NCBI GenBank assembly: GCA_041946675.1
Contig: JBHGAU010000025.1
Span: forward strand, 1-32,210
DNA: 32,210 nt
Direction: 5' to 3'
Source: CAWBKV01 sp041946675
Lineage (GTDB): Archaea > Halobacteriota > Methanosarcinia > Methanotrichales > Methanotrichaceae
A model generated the notes under the pieces. That model searched no databases, had not been told where the DNA came from, and worked only from the letters and a program-made list of their open reading frames with translations. Every line of letters begins with the position of its first letter. Position 1 is the stretch's first letter. Shown here piece by piece: positions 22,984 to 31,075 of this stretch. The position numbers were made by a program, and so were the translations under genes.

Positions 22984-24135
22984 ATGAGTCTGAACTCAAG
23001 TTACATCTTGGGAGCCTTTGTAGGGCTCATTATATTCATATCGTTGGTATGCGGTGCACATGCTGCCGAATGCCATGACCTGATAGGCTGCGATAGCAGT
23101 AACGGCGACTGGAACGGTCTCGCAAAGCTGGATGAGATAGGAAACCCAGCTGCTCAATCTCAGGTATCAAGCGCAAAGATACCCGAGCTGTCCAGAGAAA
23201 AGAGATGGAACATGTCGGGATATGGATTCGGGGATGAGGCGAGCAAAACATCTGCGAATAGTAATAGCAATAGCGATAGCGATAGTAATAGTAATAGTAA
23301 TAGCAACAGTGCTCCAGATAAAAAGAGTATGGCGACAGAGAGCACATCCATAAATACCGCAAATGATAATGCAGCTTTGCAGCGAAGCGATGAATCCAAG
23401 AGGATGCTTGCATCAATGGATGATATCTCCAGCTCAGATATATTGGTAGATGTGAGCGAGAACTCAAGCACTCACATAAAGGGCTCTGTGGTCCTTCCTT
23501 ATACGGAGTTCGACCTTTTGCCTGGAATTCCAAAGTCTCCAGCCGAAATAGCTCAGGTCCTGGGGAATGCGGGAATATCCCGCAATGACTCTGTGGTGCT
23601 TTATGGCGAATGTCTGCCCTGCGGCGGTGGCCCATCGCTTGCCACCTATGTCTATTGGATAATGAAGAGCATGGGGCACGAGAACGTCAGGGTGCTTGAT
23701 GGAACTGTAGAGGACTGGGCCGCAGCCGGGCGCGAAACTACAAGTGAGGCTGAGATCAGGCCGAGCAAGATCTACGAACCCAAAGTCAGTTCGGACTTCA
23801 GCGCTCAATATGATTATGTGAAGAATGGCAATGCCCAGATCGTCGATGCAAGGACCATGTCCGAATATGGGCAGGGCAACATACCCGGGTCTATAAATTT
23901 GGATTATGACAGGGTGCTTAATAACCGCACGATAAAGAGCGATTCGGATCTGTTGAAGGTCTTTGCCATCCTGAGCAAGGATAGGCCGGTGGTAGTCTAT
24001 ACGAATACTGGAGTTAAAGCATCTGTTGTCTGGTTCGCACTTGAGATGATGGGCTATGATGCCAAGCTTTATTCCTGGCAGAACTGGCTTGAAAACCAGC
24101 CCCAGAAGAGCAATGCCGTGAATGCTACAGCTTGA
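22984..24135 (+). CDS. Secreted tandem-rhodanese protein 1 (383 aa)
   Basis: A signal peptide (YILGAFVGLIIFISLVCGAHA) is followed by a low-complexity Ser/Asn/Asp linker and two rhodanese domains. The first (about 143-250) includes VVLYGE-C210-LP-C213-GGGPS and MGHENVRVLDGTVEDW. The second (about 265-375) has IVDARTMSEYGQGNIPGSIN and VVVYTNTGVKASVVWF. In ordinary two-domain sulfurtransferases the catalytic Cys sits in the second domain; here that site is Thr (T340-N-T342), whereas the first domain carries a Cys pair. So either the first domain is the active one or the protein is a thiol/disulphide or metal-binding derivative. GGGGGAG precedes the ATG by 5 nt; an upstream frame overlapping nosD is not used. 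The next start is 12 nt away. Confidence 0.87.
   Translation: MSLNSSYILGAFVGLIIFISLVCGAHAAECHDLIGCDSSNGDWNGLAKLDEIGNPAAQSQVSSAKIPELSREKRWNMSGYGFGDEASKTSANSNSNSDSDSNSNSNSNSAPDKKSMATESTSINTANDNAALQRSDESKRMLASMDDISSSDILVDVSENSSTHIKGSVVLPYTEFDLLPGIPKSPAEIAQVLGNAGISRNDSVVLYGECLPCGGGPSLATYVYWIMKSMGHENVRVLDGTVEDWAAAGRETTSEAEIRPSKIYEPKVSSDFSAQYDYVKNGNAQIVDARTMSEYGQGNIPGSINLDYDRVLNNRTIKSDSDLLKVFAILSKDRPVVVYTNTGVKASVVWFALEMMGYDAKLYSWQNWLENQPQKSNAVNATA
23257..23310 (+). repeat. Hexanucleotide (RATAGY)9 repeat coding an (N/D-S)9 linker
   Basis: Nine consecutive 6-bp units of RATAGY type (the last is AACAGT) encode alternating Asn/Asp and Ser between the signal peptide and the first rhodanese domain. The tract is prone to slippage in whole units, which would change linker length without shifting the frame. 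Confidence 0.8.
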
Positions 24136-24147
24136 ACGGTGTTGATC

Positions 24148-25794
24148 ATGGTTAAATGCGAGCGCTTAGGAAAAGATGGGCGCATGGCTAGAGGCTGTCT
24201 GAGTATACTATTGATAGCATCGATAATAGCCGCTGTGCTGGTTCCGGCTGCGAGCGCAGATTGTCCCTCTTGCGGAGGCGGCACTGCCCAGCAGCAGGCA
24301 GCCTGGGATAATGAAGCGTTAAACTTCCTGGCAGGCAAAACAGTAGAGTCTAACTCCAGCACTCCTACAGTATATGATGCTAAAGTAGCCAGGGCGAACA
24401 ACCCAAGCTTAAAATCTTTTGGATTCAGCAGCGATACCGGCAGTGAGAACGCGAGTTCAGTGAAAGCTGATCCGCAGCCGGTTGCCAAGACTCAAACATC
24501 GCAAATCCAGACATTGCAGATTCAGACGCCACAGAGAAGCGGAAGCTTTGCAAAAGCCATTGCTTCGCTAACGGATGTAAAAAATGCCGATATAGTGCTT
24601 GATATCAGCCCGAACTCGACGGAATATATTGCAGGTGCCATAAACATAAACTATGAGAGCTTCTTTGGCGATGATAAGCGTGAAAAACCGGTATCTGAAG
24701 TTGCAAAGATTCTGGGTGACGCAGGCATTACTAGAAACGATTCTGTTCTGATCTATGGGGAATGCCAGCCATGCGGCGGAGGGCCCTCGGCTGCGACATA
24801 TGTCTACTGGCTTATGAAATACCTTGGGCATGATAAAGTCAAGCTGCTGGATGGAGAGATCGAGACTTGGGTTGCTGCCAAACTCCAGACGCAAGATAAG
24901 CCTGCAGTTCTTCCTCCAAAGGTCTATACGCCCGCAATCAAGCCGGAGCTGCTCGCTAACTATGATTATGTGAAGAGCGGTATTGCCCAGGTCATTGATG
25001 CGAGGACGGTAGAGGAGTTTGAGGCAGGCTCTATAACAGGATCCGTGAATATACCCTATGATAATGTGCTGGATGGCAAGAGATTAAAGGATGAGGCATC
25101 TCTGAGGACTCTCTTCTCGAGCTTGAGCAAAGATAAGCCCGTTGTAGTATATACAAACACTGGAGTAAAAGGATCGATGCTCTGGTTTGCTCTGAATTTG
25201 CTCGGCTATGATGCCAGGCTGTACTCTTGGCAGGACTGGATGGATTATCAGACCCTTAACTTGAGCCTGGAAAATGTATCAGCCAATCCGAATCCTGCGA
25301 AGACTGGCGATATCATCAAGATAACAGCAGTCTTCAGACAGAGCGATGATAATACAATAAGCAGCCAGAAAAACGCGCCTTCGGGCAGCAAACTTGAAAA
25401 TGATACAATCCTCAAGATCAAAGGATGCGCAACTTGCGGAGCTGAGGCATTCTTCTTGGATACGGGAGGCATCCACTCAGGCAATAATAATTCGGGGATT
25501 GTTCAGCTCGGTTCTACAGGCGCAGGCACCGCTAAGACACGAAAGTCATCTGGCCAGTCGAGCATAAAGTGCACGGCCATAATCACCAGCTCTGATGGCA
25601 GAGAGATCGATAAGAGAAGTATGCAACAGATATCCGATCGCGAATTTTTGGGCATCTGGAATGCTAACGTTGCCGGAGGAACTTATAAGGTTACAATAAT
25701 TGCATCAACTCCAGGGATCACAAAGATCTTTAGGGATAAGGTTTCGATAGAGGTGGCAGGCTCTACCAGTAGGTATATTAACGTTGGAAAATAA
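24148..25794 (+). CDS. Secreted tandem-rhodanese protein 2 with beta-sandwich tail (548 aa)
   Basis: The signal peptide (GCLSILLIASIIAAVLVPAASA) is followed by DCPSCGGG, a short Cys-x-x-Cys peptide. Two rhodanese domains follow: the first with IYGE-C206-QP-C209-GGGPSAATYVYW and LGHDKVKLLDGEIETW, the second with QVIDARTVEEFEAGSITGSV and VVVYTNTGVKGSMLWF, which lacks the catalytic Cys. A tail of about 180 residues is Ig-like (VSANPNPAKTGDIIKITAVF to GTYKVTIIASTPGITKIF) and is interrupted by an insertion with another CxxC (KGCATCGAEAFF). It is a clear paralogue of the preceding gene. The ATG at 24148 with GGTG 6 nt upstream is preferred over the in-frame GTG at 24139. It overlaps the next gene by 11 nt. 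Confidence 0.86.
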   Translation: MVKCERLGKDGRMARGCLSILLIASIIAAVLVPAASADCPSCGGGTAQQQAAWDNEALNFLAGKTVESNSSTPTVYDAKVARANNPSLKSFGFSSDTGSENASSVKADPQPVAKTQTSQIQTLQIQTPQRSGSFAKAIASLTDVKNADIVLDISPNSTEYIAGAININYESFFGDDKREKPVSEVAKILGDAGITRNDSVLIYGECQPCGGGPSAATYVYWLMKYLGHDKVKLLDGEIETWVAAKLQTQDKPAVLPPKVYTPAIKPELLANYDYVKSGIAQVIDARTVEEFEAGSITGSVNIPYDNVLDGKRLKDEASLRTLFSSLSKDKPVVVYTNTGVKGSMLWFALNLLGYDARLYSWQDWMDYQTLNLSLENVSANPNPAKTGDIIKITAVFRQSDDNTISSQKNAPSGSKLENDTILKIKGCATCGAEAFFLDTGGIHSGNNNSGIVQLGSTGAGTAKTRKSSGQSSIKCTAIITSSDGREIDKRSMQQISDREFLGIWNANVAGGTYKVTIIASTPGITKIFRDKVSIEVAGSTSRYINVGK

Positions 25795-27718
25795 AAGGGG
25801 AGGCGTGAACGCCTGGCGTCTCATATCCATTCTCTTTTTGGTGAGCATCCTCAGCTCTGCAGCTCAGCCTTCAGCCCTGCCTTCAGTCATGGCTGAGGAT
25901 AAGGCCGTGCGATGGTTTCAGTCTGAGTATAATAACTACTTCAAGACAAATCAAAATGATGATACCCCACCAGAAATCTTCGATGCGAGCACCACGCCTT
26001 CGGTCATCAAACAGGGCGAGCTTGGAACTGAGCTCAACGCCTACGTCTATGATCCTGCAGGGATTGAGCAGGTCTATGCAGAGGTTGGAAACCGGATGAA
26101 TCTCATGTTGGATCTAAATAAGGATAACAGGTATACCGGCTACTGCAACTCAAATCTTCCGCCCGGGACTTATAAAGTCACAATAATTGCAATAGATAAA
26201 GCCGGCAATGCAGCCCGCATACAGGCGCCATCCCTCAAAATCCTGGATCCAGGCGACCTCAATGGGAACGGCATCGAGGACTCACTGGAGAAGCAGAAGG
26301 ATAAAGATCTCAGGGTTATAGTTCTGCACGACGATAATCTCAGCGGCTTTGGTCCGGCCAGCAGTCAAGACGGCCTGAAGATTCTTCCGGGAAGCTCCAT
26401 GACTCTGCCCAGCGATAAACTCAATGAGCTGTCAAAGATTAAGGGCGTCAAAGGTATCTATAAGGATCAGAAGCTCAAGGTGCTCGATGATTCGGAAGAT
26501 GACTATCCCGATTTATCTGATAACCCTTCTGCTACTGCCGCATCTTCCGAATCCTTAGCCGGAGGCAGCATAGATGATCCACGGAAGGGACGTAGCCTGA
26601 AAGGTGATGGCGAAGTTGTGGCATTAATAGATACGGGCGTAGACCCAAATCATAAGGCTTTAAATGGGAAGGTCGTCGCCTTCAAGGACTTCGTGAACAA
26701 TCAGACAGCGCCATATGATGATAACGGCCATGGCACACATTGCGCAAGCCTCATAGCCGGCACAGGGGCGCTTCCCGGGGTGGCACCGGATGCCAAGCTG
26801 GTAGTTGTAAAAGTCATGGATAGAGATGGAGCATGCTACCTTTCAGACGCAATTAGAGCACTCGCCTGGTGCCTCGATAATAAGGATCGATACGGGATCA
26901 AGGTGATATCTTTCAGCGTTGGAGGCGAGAGCCCAACTGAGAGTACATCGCTTTTGGATGAGGCCTGCAATAGGATGGTAGATCAGGGTATGGTCGTGTG
27001 TGTGGCTGCGGGAAACTCCGGTCCGGCATCAAGCTCAATAGTTATACCGGGCGATGCAGAGAAGGTGATAACTGTAGGGGCAACAGACAAAATGGGCACG
27101 ATATTCGATCGCTCATCCCGTGGGCCTGTAAACAATGGCGAGATCAAACCGGATATCGTGACGATAGGAGTGAATGTTGTATCTGCGCTGGCAGGCTCAA
27201 AGGATGGCTATAGCACAATGAGCGGCACATCCATGGCAGTTCCACAGATTGCAGGTGCTGCTGCGCTTATTCTTGAGGCTGCGCCGGATCAGCAGCCCTC
27301 AGATGTAAAGAGAGTTCTTCTGAAAACTGCCGATGATCTCGGCAATCCCGGACCTGACAACGATTACGGCTATGGCGCTCTGAACCTGACAAATGCGCTG
27401 GATGGTTTGTTGAGCAAGGACTTGGAGGCACCCACCCTCGATGCGCTAAAACTGAGCAGCAACGATGCTAGTGTTGGCGATCCCGTGATGATTGAGGCCA
27501 GAGCATCTGGGGATATAAAGGCGATTAGCTCAGAGGTTGTGGGTCCAGATAGAACTCTGGAGATTCCCATGGATGACTTCGATTCCAATGGAATTTACTC
27601 AGCGCGCTGGGAAACAAGCTTCTGGTCTCCTGGAGATTATAAAATAACGGCAGAGCTTCAGGGCACTTATGGGGAGGTGGCGTCAATTACAGTCCCTTTC
27701 CGCCTGCTACCGAGATGA
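25784..27718 (+). CDS. Secreted subtilisin-family (S8) serine protease (644 aa)
   Basis: The layout is: signal peptide (WRLISILFLVSILSSAAQPSA), a beta-sandwich (about 45-155, ending LPPGTYKVTIIAIDKAGNAA), a calcium-type loop (DLNGNGIED), a propeptide-like domain (about 175-235, SKIKGVKGIYKD), the S8 catalytic domain and a C-terminal beta-sandwich (about 550-644). Catalytic residues are D283 (ALIDTGVD), H316 (NGHGTHCASL), N411 (AAGNSGP) and S483 (SGTSMAVPQIAG). It should mature by removing its propeptide outside the cell. The TTG start overlaps the preceding gene by 11 nt; a GTG at 25805 has AGGGGAGG too close to serve well. The overlap implies co-translation with the rhodanese gene. Confidence 0.9.
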   Translation: MENKRGGVNAWRLISILFLVSILSSAAQPSALPSVMAEDKAVRWFQSEYNNYFKTNQNDDTPPEIFDASTTPSVIKQGELGTELNAYVYDPAGIEQVYAEVGNRMNLMLDLNKDNRYTGYCNSNLPPGTYKVTIIAIDKAGNAARIQAPSLKILDPGDLNGNGIEDSLEKQKDKDLRVIVLHDDNLSGFGPASSQDGLKILPGSSMTLPSDKLNELSKIKGVKGIYKDQKLKVLDDSEDDYPDLSDNPSATAASSESLAGGSIDDPRKGRSLKGDGEVVALIDTGVDPNHKALNGKVVAFKDFVNNQTAPYDDNGHGTHCASLIAGTGALPGVAPDAKLVVVKVMDRDGACYLSDAIRALAWCLDNKDRYGIKVISFSVGGESPTESTSLLDEACNRMVDQGMVVCVAAGNSGPASSSIVIPGDAEKVITVGATDKMGTIFDRSSRGPVNNGEIKPDIVTIGVNVVSALAGSKDGYSTMSGTSMAVPQIAGAAALILEAAPDQQPSDVKRVLLKTADDLGNPGPDNDYGYGALNLTNALDGLLSKDLEAPTLDALKLSSNDASVGDPVMIEARASGDIKAISSEVVGPDRTLEIPMDDFDSNGIYSARWETSFWSPGDYKITAELQGTYGEVASITVPFRLLPR

Positions 27719-27725
27719 GGCTCGT

Positions 27726-28286
27726 ATGCCTCTAGAGCAATGGACGGAGATCGTCCGGTTTGGCAAAAGAATAGTTCAGGCGGGCTTGACAAGCTCTCGT
27801 TTCGGCAATATAAGCCTTCTTAGAGGCAATGATATTATCATAACGCGCACGGGATCTCTGCTTGATGAGCTGGATGGGGACCAGATCATAGATGTTGATC
27901 TATCAGGGCCCTGTCCAAAGGATAAGATCGCCAGCACAGAGGTGTGTGTGCATAGGGCAATCTATAACAAAACCTCTGCAAAGGCTGTAATACATACACA
28001 TTCGCCTTATGCCGTTGCCCTTTCGCTCATAGAGGACGAGATTGAGCCAATAGATAGCGAGGGAAAGCATTTTTTGGGGCCAATGCCTGTTGTCGATGGC
28101 AGTTTCGGCACAGATATCCTTGCTGAGAATGTTTCTTCGGCGCTTATGGATCATAGCGCATGCATTGCCCGCGGACACGGTGCATTTGCTGCTGGCAAAA
28201 GTCTTACTGAAGCATATACAATAGCCTGCATGGCAGAACACAGCTCTCAAGTGCGCTACCTGGTTATGGTCTATAAGAACGATTAA
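27726..28286 (+). CDS. Class II aldolase/adducin family enzyme, fuculose-phosphate-aldolase-like (186 aa)
   Basis: The zinc-aldolase motifs are all present: SRFGNIS (about 24-30), TRTGSLLDEL, STE-x-x-VHRAIY with general-base candidate E72, H90-x-H92 in VIHTHSPYA and H151 in ARGHGAF, the three zinc ligands. It should cleave or form a phosphorylated sugar with dihydroxyacetone phosphate chemistry. Methanogen homologues such as MJ1418 are thought to make lactaldehyde for coenzyme F420 side-chain synthesis; I infer this and cannot prove it. It has no signal peptide, unlike the four genes before it, though it follows the protease by only 7 nt. The ATG at 27726 has GAGG 6 nt upstream; the longer frame overlapping the protease is not used. 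Confidence 0.9.
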   Translation: MPLEQWTEIVRFGKRIVQAGLTSSRFGNISLLRGNDIIITRTGSLLDELDGDQIIDVDLSGPCPKDKIASTEVCVHRAIYNKTSAKAVIHTHSPYAVALSLIEDEIEPIDSEGKHFLGPMPVVDGSFGTDILAENVSSALMDHSACIARGHGAFAAGKSLTEAYTIACMAEHSSQVRYLVMVYKND

Positions 28287-28413
28287 TTGTATTATATATA
28301 ATCATATAATATTTTCCCACAATAAGATATATTATTTTCACAATAACATATCTTTGAAAAAGTCTATGCCGATAATGAAGGGATAAACGTGGCCGAATAG
28401 TAATCCTATCTCA

Positions 28414-28428
28414 GGGAAAGATTTATAT
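28414..28428 (+). promoter_or_regulatory. Strong archaeal BRE-TATA promoter
   Basis: GGGAAAG (BRE-like) followed by TTTATATC. The predicted start 22-27 nt downstream falls at the A/G of TTTAGTCGAG, giving a leader of about 155 nt before the protease gene, or a separate small RNA. Confidence 0.6.
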
Positions 28429-28452
28429 CTTAACCATCCAACCCTTTAGTCG

Positions 28453-28508
28453 AGCGGGTATTCCTTATTTTCAAAATCCACACTGAACCCCCACTCTCCT
28501 ACCCGCTC
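28453..28508 (+). ncRNA. Candidate structured leader or small RNA
   Basis: GAGCGGGTA (28453-28461) pairs perfectly with TACCCGCTC (28500-28508), closing a 38-nt internal segment with a C-rich run. The stem begins only a few bases after the predicted transcription start. It could be the 5' leader of the M50 protease mRNA or a free small RNA. No known riboswitch is recognised. Confidence 0.4.
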
Positions 28509-28528
28509 ACACTATTCCTACGGCGCAT

Positions 28529-28560
28529 TTTATCAATAGGTCTATTCTTCTATTGATAAA
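28529..28560. promoter_or_regulatory. Perfect 11-bp inverted repeat before the M50 gene
   Basis: TTTATCAATAG and CTATTGATAAA flank a 10-nt loop. A third partial copy (TTATCAA) follows at about 28562-28568. It may be an operator or an mRNA hairpin, 43 nt before the start codon. Confidence 0.5.
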
Positions 28561-28602
28561 GTTATCAAAAGATCTATTAATGTTGTAGGCAGTTTTATTG
28601 GT

Positions 28603-29718
28603 ATGAACTCCTCGTTCCAGATAGGGAAGATTTGGGGTATCCCCATCAAGCTCCATTGGACATTTATCCTGGGCATAATCTGGGTTGCTATAGTCTATGC
28701 ATCGATAAGTACCGTCTGGCGGGGAATGATCTACGGCTTCGCGGGAGTGGAGCAGGCGGATGCAAGATGGATTTATTCATTTATCTTTGCGATACTCCTC
28801 TTCATCTGTGTGGGTCTGCATGAGCTGGGCCACTCATATATTGCCAGGCATAATGGGATTGGCATCAGGAGCATAACTCTGTATATATTCGGCGGCGTCT
28901 CGGCAATGGAGGATATACCCAAGAATCCAAAACTTGAGCTTATAATGGCTGCAATTGGTCCCGGGGTCAGCGGGGTTCTGGGCATCATCTGCATATTGCT
29001 ATATTTCGAGTCTGCTGTTGCTCTCGGCGGAAGTCACCCATTCAGCATACTGCTTTGGACATTAGGACTAATTAATCTGATATTGATGGCATTCAACCTT
29101 CTTCCGGCCTTTCCGATGGATGGAGGCCGTGTTCTCAGGGCCTGGTTTGCAGAACATATGCCTTATGCCATTGCCACGCGCAGGGCAGCTGGAATCGGGA
29201 AGATGTTCGCGATATTGATGGTGGTATTGGGAATAATCTCCCTCAACTTCGTTCTGCTGTTAATTGCATTTTTTATATATATAGGCGCATCGGAGGAGGA
29301 GAGGGCGACCACTGTCGATATCTGCCTCTCGGGTATAAAGGTTAGAAATATAATGTCCTCGGATGTTCGCACAGTCACCCCGGATAAGAACCTCCGGGAC
29401 TTAACCGATCTCATGTTCAGAGAAAAACATCGAGGCTATCCCGTTATTGATAACGGTGCTCTGGCAGGAATAGTTACCCTGGATGATGTTCAAAGAGTTC
29501 CTGAGGATCAGCGTGGTACGACGACTGTCGGACAGGTTATGAGCAAAAACCTATATGTAATTGGACCTGATGAAGAGGCATCTACTGCAGCAAAGATGAT
29601 GAATGAACGGAGAGTTCGCAGGCTTCTTGTTATAGAGAATAAGAACTTGGTAGGAATAGTCTCCAGAGAGGATCTAGTGAGGGCCATGGAGCTCTGCTCT
29701 GAGCGCCCTGAGCGATGA
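28603..29718 (+). CDS. M50 site-2 protease with C-terminal CBS domains (371 aa)
   Basis: This is an intramembrane zinc protease of the S2P/M50 family: H73-E-L-G-H77 in a TM helix, third ligand D173 in FNLLPAFPMDGGRVLRA, and about six TM helices up to residue 235. Two CBS motifs follow (about 245-300, VRNIMSSDVRTVTPDKNLRD to GYPVIDNGALAGIVTLDDV; and 308-365, VMSKNLYVIGPDEEAS to RRLLVIENKNLVGIVSREDL), a Bateman module that binds adenosine nucleotides and probably regulates cleavage. Such enzymes cut membrane-bound regulators or clear signal peptides. The N-terminus (SSFQIGKIWGIPIKLHWTF) is typical. It lies after a structured leader; the Shine-Dalgarno is weak. TraB follows by 21 nt. Confidence 0.94.
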   Translation: MNSSFQIGKIWGIPIKLHWTFILGIIWVAIVYASISTVWRGMIYGFAGVEQADARWIYSFIFAILLFICVGLHELGHSYIARHNGIGIRSITLYIFGGVSAMEDIPKNPKLELIMAAIGPGVSGVLGIICILLYFESAVALGGSHPFSILLWTLGLINLILMAFNLLPAFPMDGGRVLRAWFAEHMPYAIATRRAAGIGKMFAILMVVLGIISLNFVLLLIAFFIYIGASEEERATTVDICLSGIKVRNIMSSDVRTVTPDKNLRDLTDLMFREKHRGYPVIDNGALAGIVTLDDVQRVPEDQRGTTTVGQVMSKNLYVIGPDEEASTAAKMMNERRVRRLLVIENKNLVGIVSREDLVRAMELCSERPER

Positions 29719-29739
29719 CAATACCAAGGGGTAATCGAT

Positions 29740-31020
29740 TTGGAGAATACAGATAATCAAAATAAAGATTCTACGCCGCCATTATGCGAGACCAACACCC
29801 TGGGCCAGGGTATAGGTACAAGTTCTCCATCAGGCGAGCGTCATGAGGTAATAATACTCGGGACAGCCCACGTCTCAGAGAGAAGCGTCCAGGAAGTCAC
29901 TAAAGCTATTGAAGAATCAAGACCCGATATAGTCGCTGTAGAGCTGTGCCCTGCGAGGTATCGGACGCTTACCGGCCAGGAGGAGGAGCAGGAGATAAAG
30001 ATAAGCGAGCTTCTTAGCGGCGGAAAGCTCTACTACCTCCTTGTTCAGTGGTTCCTTGCATATGTCCAAAAGAAAATCGGATCAGAGCTGGGTGTGAAAC
30101 CCGGATCTGAAATGCTCGCGGCAATTGAATCGGCCAGAATGGTGGGTGCACGCGTAGCTCTTGTCGATAGAGACGTAGGAATAACCATACAGCGTTTCTG
30201 GTCTGCTATGGGAATTGCAGATAAGACAAAGCTGATATTCTCGCTTCTGCCTGCAGTCTTCGGATGGGGCAATGAAGAGATCGATATTGATAATATCACA
30301 CAGGAGGACATTGTCTCCCAGATGATCTCCGAGTTCAGGAAGGTATCACCAACAGCTGCAAATGTGCTCGTCGATGAGAGGGATGCCTACATTGCCAGGA
30401 ATCTCTACCAGCTCTCGATGCAAGGAAAAGTGCTTGCTGTTGTAGGAGCGGGCCATAAAGAGGGTATAACAAGACATCTCGCACATCCCGAGGCTATTCC
30501 TGCTATAGAAGCCCTTAAGGAGAGGCCAAAGAAGAGAATAACATTTGCCAAGGTCTTCGGGCTCGCGATAACTCTGCTTATACTGGCAACCATCGGGCTT
30601 ATACTGATAGAGGCCAGGTCAAGCCAGAACATACTTCTTGCCTTCGGTATCTGGTTCATTGTGACTGGAGGTTTGAGCTGCCTGGGCGTTGTTTTGGCGA
30701 GAGGCCATCCCTTCTCAGCAATGACTGCGCTTGCAGTTGCATGGATGACGACGCTGAATCCCTTCGTAGCTGCCGGCTGGTTTGCAGGGATGGTAGAGGC
30801 ATGGTGGCAAAAGCCGACTGTAAGCGATCTTAGGCGTCTGGCACAGGCAGAGAGCTTCGATGACATGATGGGGAATAAGTTCTTCAAGGTAATCTTGGTC
30901 GCTGCTTTGGCAAATCTGGGAGCAATGGCCGGGACATTTCTGGGAATTTATTTGATATGGCAGAAGCTTGGATTGGTCAATCCGTCAGAGCTGGTAGCAA
31001 ATATAACGCATATAATATGA
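29740..31020 (+). CDS. TraB/PrgY-family membrane protein (426 aa)
   Basis: The N-terminal 250 residues form the TraB domain: ILGTAHVSERSV (GTAHVS at 41-46), E68 in VAVELCPARY, RVALVDRDVGITIQR, LVDERDAYIA and VVGAGHKEGI. These conserved acidic and His residues recall the Tiki-like metalloprotease fold. The remainder has about four or five TM helices (ITLLILATIGLILIEA; ILLAFGIWFIVTGGL; MTALAVAWMTTLNPFVAAGW; VILVAALANLGAMAGTF). The family is named for enterococcal pheromone shutdown; the archaeal role is unknown. The TTG start has AGGGG upstream. It is 21 nt after the M50 protease, so the two are probably an operon concerned with membrane-protein or peptide processing. Confidence 0.92.
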   Translation: MENTDNQNKDSTPPLCETNTLGQGIGTSSPSGERHEVIILGTAHVSERSVQEVTKAIEESRPDIVAVELCPARYRTLTGQEEEQEIKISELLSGGKLYYLLVQWFLAYVQKKIGSELGVKPGSEMLAAIESARMVGARVALVDRDVGITIQRFWSAMGIADKTKLIFSLLPAVFGWGNEEIDIDNITQEDIVSQMISEFRKVSPTAANVLVDERDAYIARNLYQLSMQGKVLAVVGAGHKEGITRHLAHPEAIPAIEALKERPKKRITFAKVFGLAITLLILATIGLILIEARSSQNILLAFGIWFIVTGGLSCLGVVLARGHPFSAMTALAVAWMTTLNPFVAAGWFAGMVEAWWQKPTVSDLRRLAQAESFDDMMGNKFFKVILVAALANLGAMAGTFLGIYLIWQKLGLVNPSELVANITHII

Positions 31021-31029
31021 ATAAGGGGG

Positions 31030-31072
31030 TACGATAAGAGATTAATGGCTCGTCGAAGTTGCCATTATCGTA
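31030..31072. terminator. Bidirectional hairpin between convergent genes
   Basis: TACGATAA (31030-31037) pairs with TTATCGTA (31065-31072), and inside it AATGGC (31044-31049) pairs with GCCATT (31061-31066). It occupies the 55-nt gap between the converging traB and npdG genes. Confidence 0.5.
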
Positions 31073-31075
31073 TCC

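Larger units (their letters stand above)
28287..28602. other. Intergenic region with strong promoter and structured leader
   Basis: The first 130 bases are A/T-rich with no gene. GGGAAAGATTTATATC at about 28414-28428 is a textbook BRE-TATA element. Transcription would begin near 28448-28450, exactly before a long inverted repeat (28453-28508), and a second one (28529-28560) follows. The M50 protease gene starts at 28603. Confidence 0.6.

Noticed and set aside
28287..28602. tRNA, CRISPR or known riboswitch in the gap before the M50 protease
   Set aside because: No cloverleaf with a T-loop consensus, no repeat-spacer array, and no riboswitch core that I recognise.
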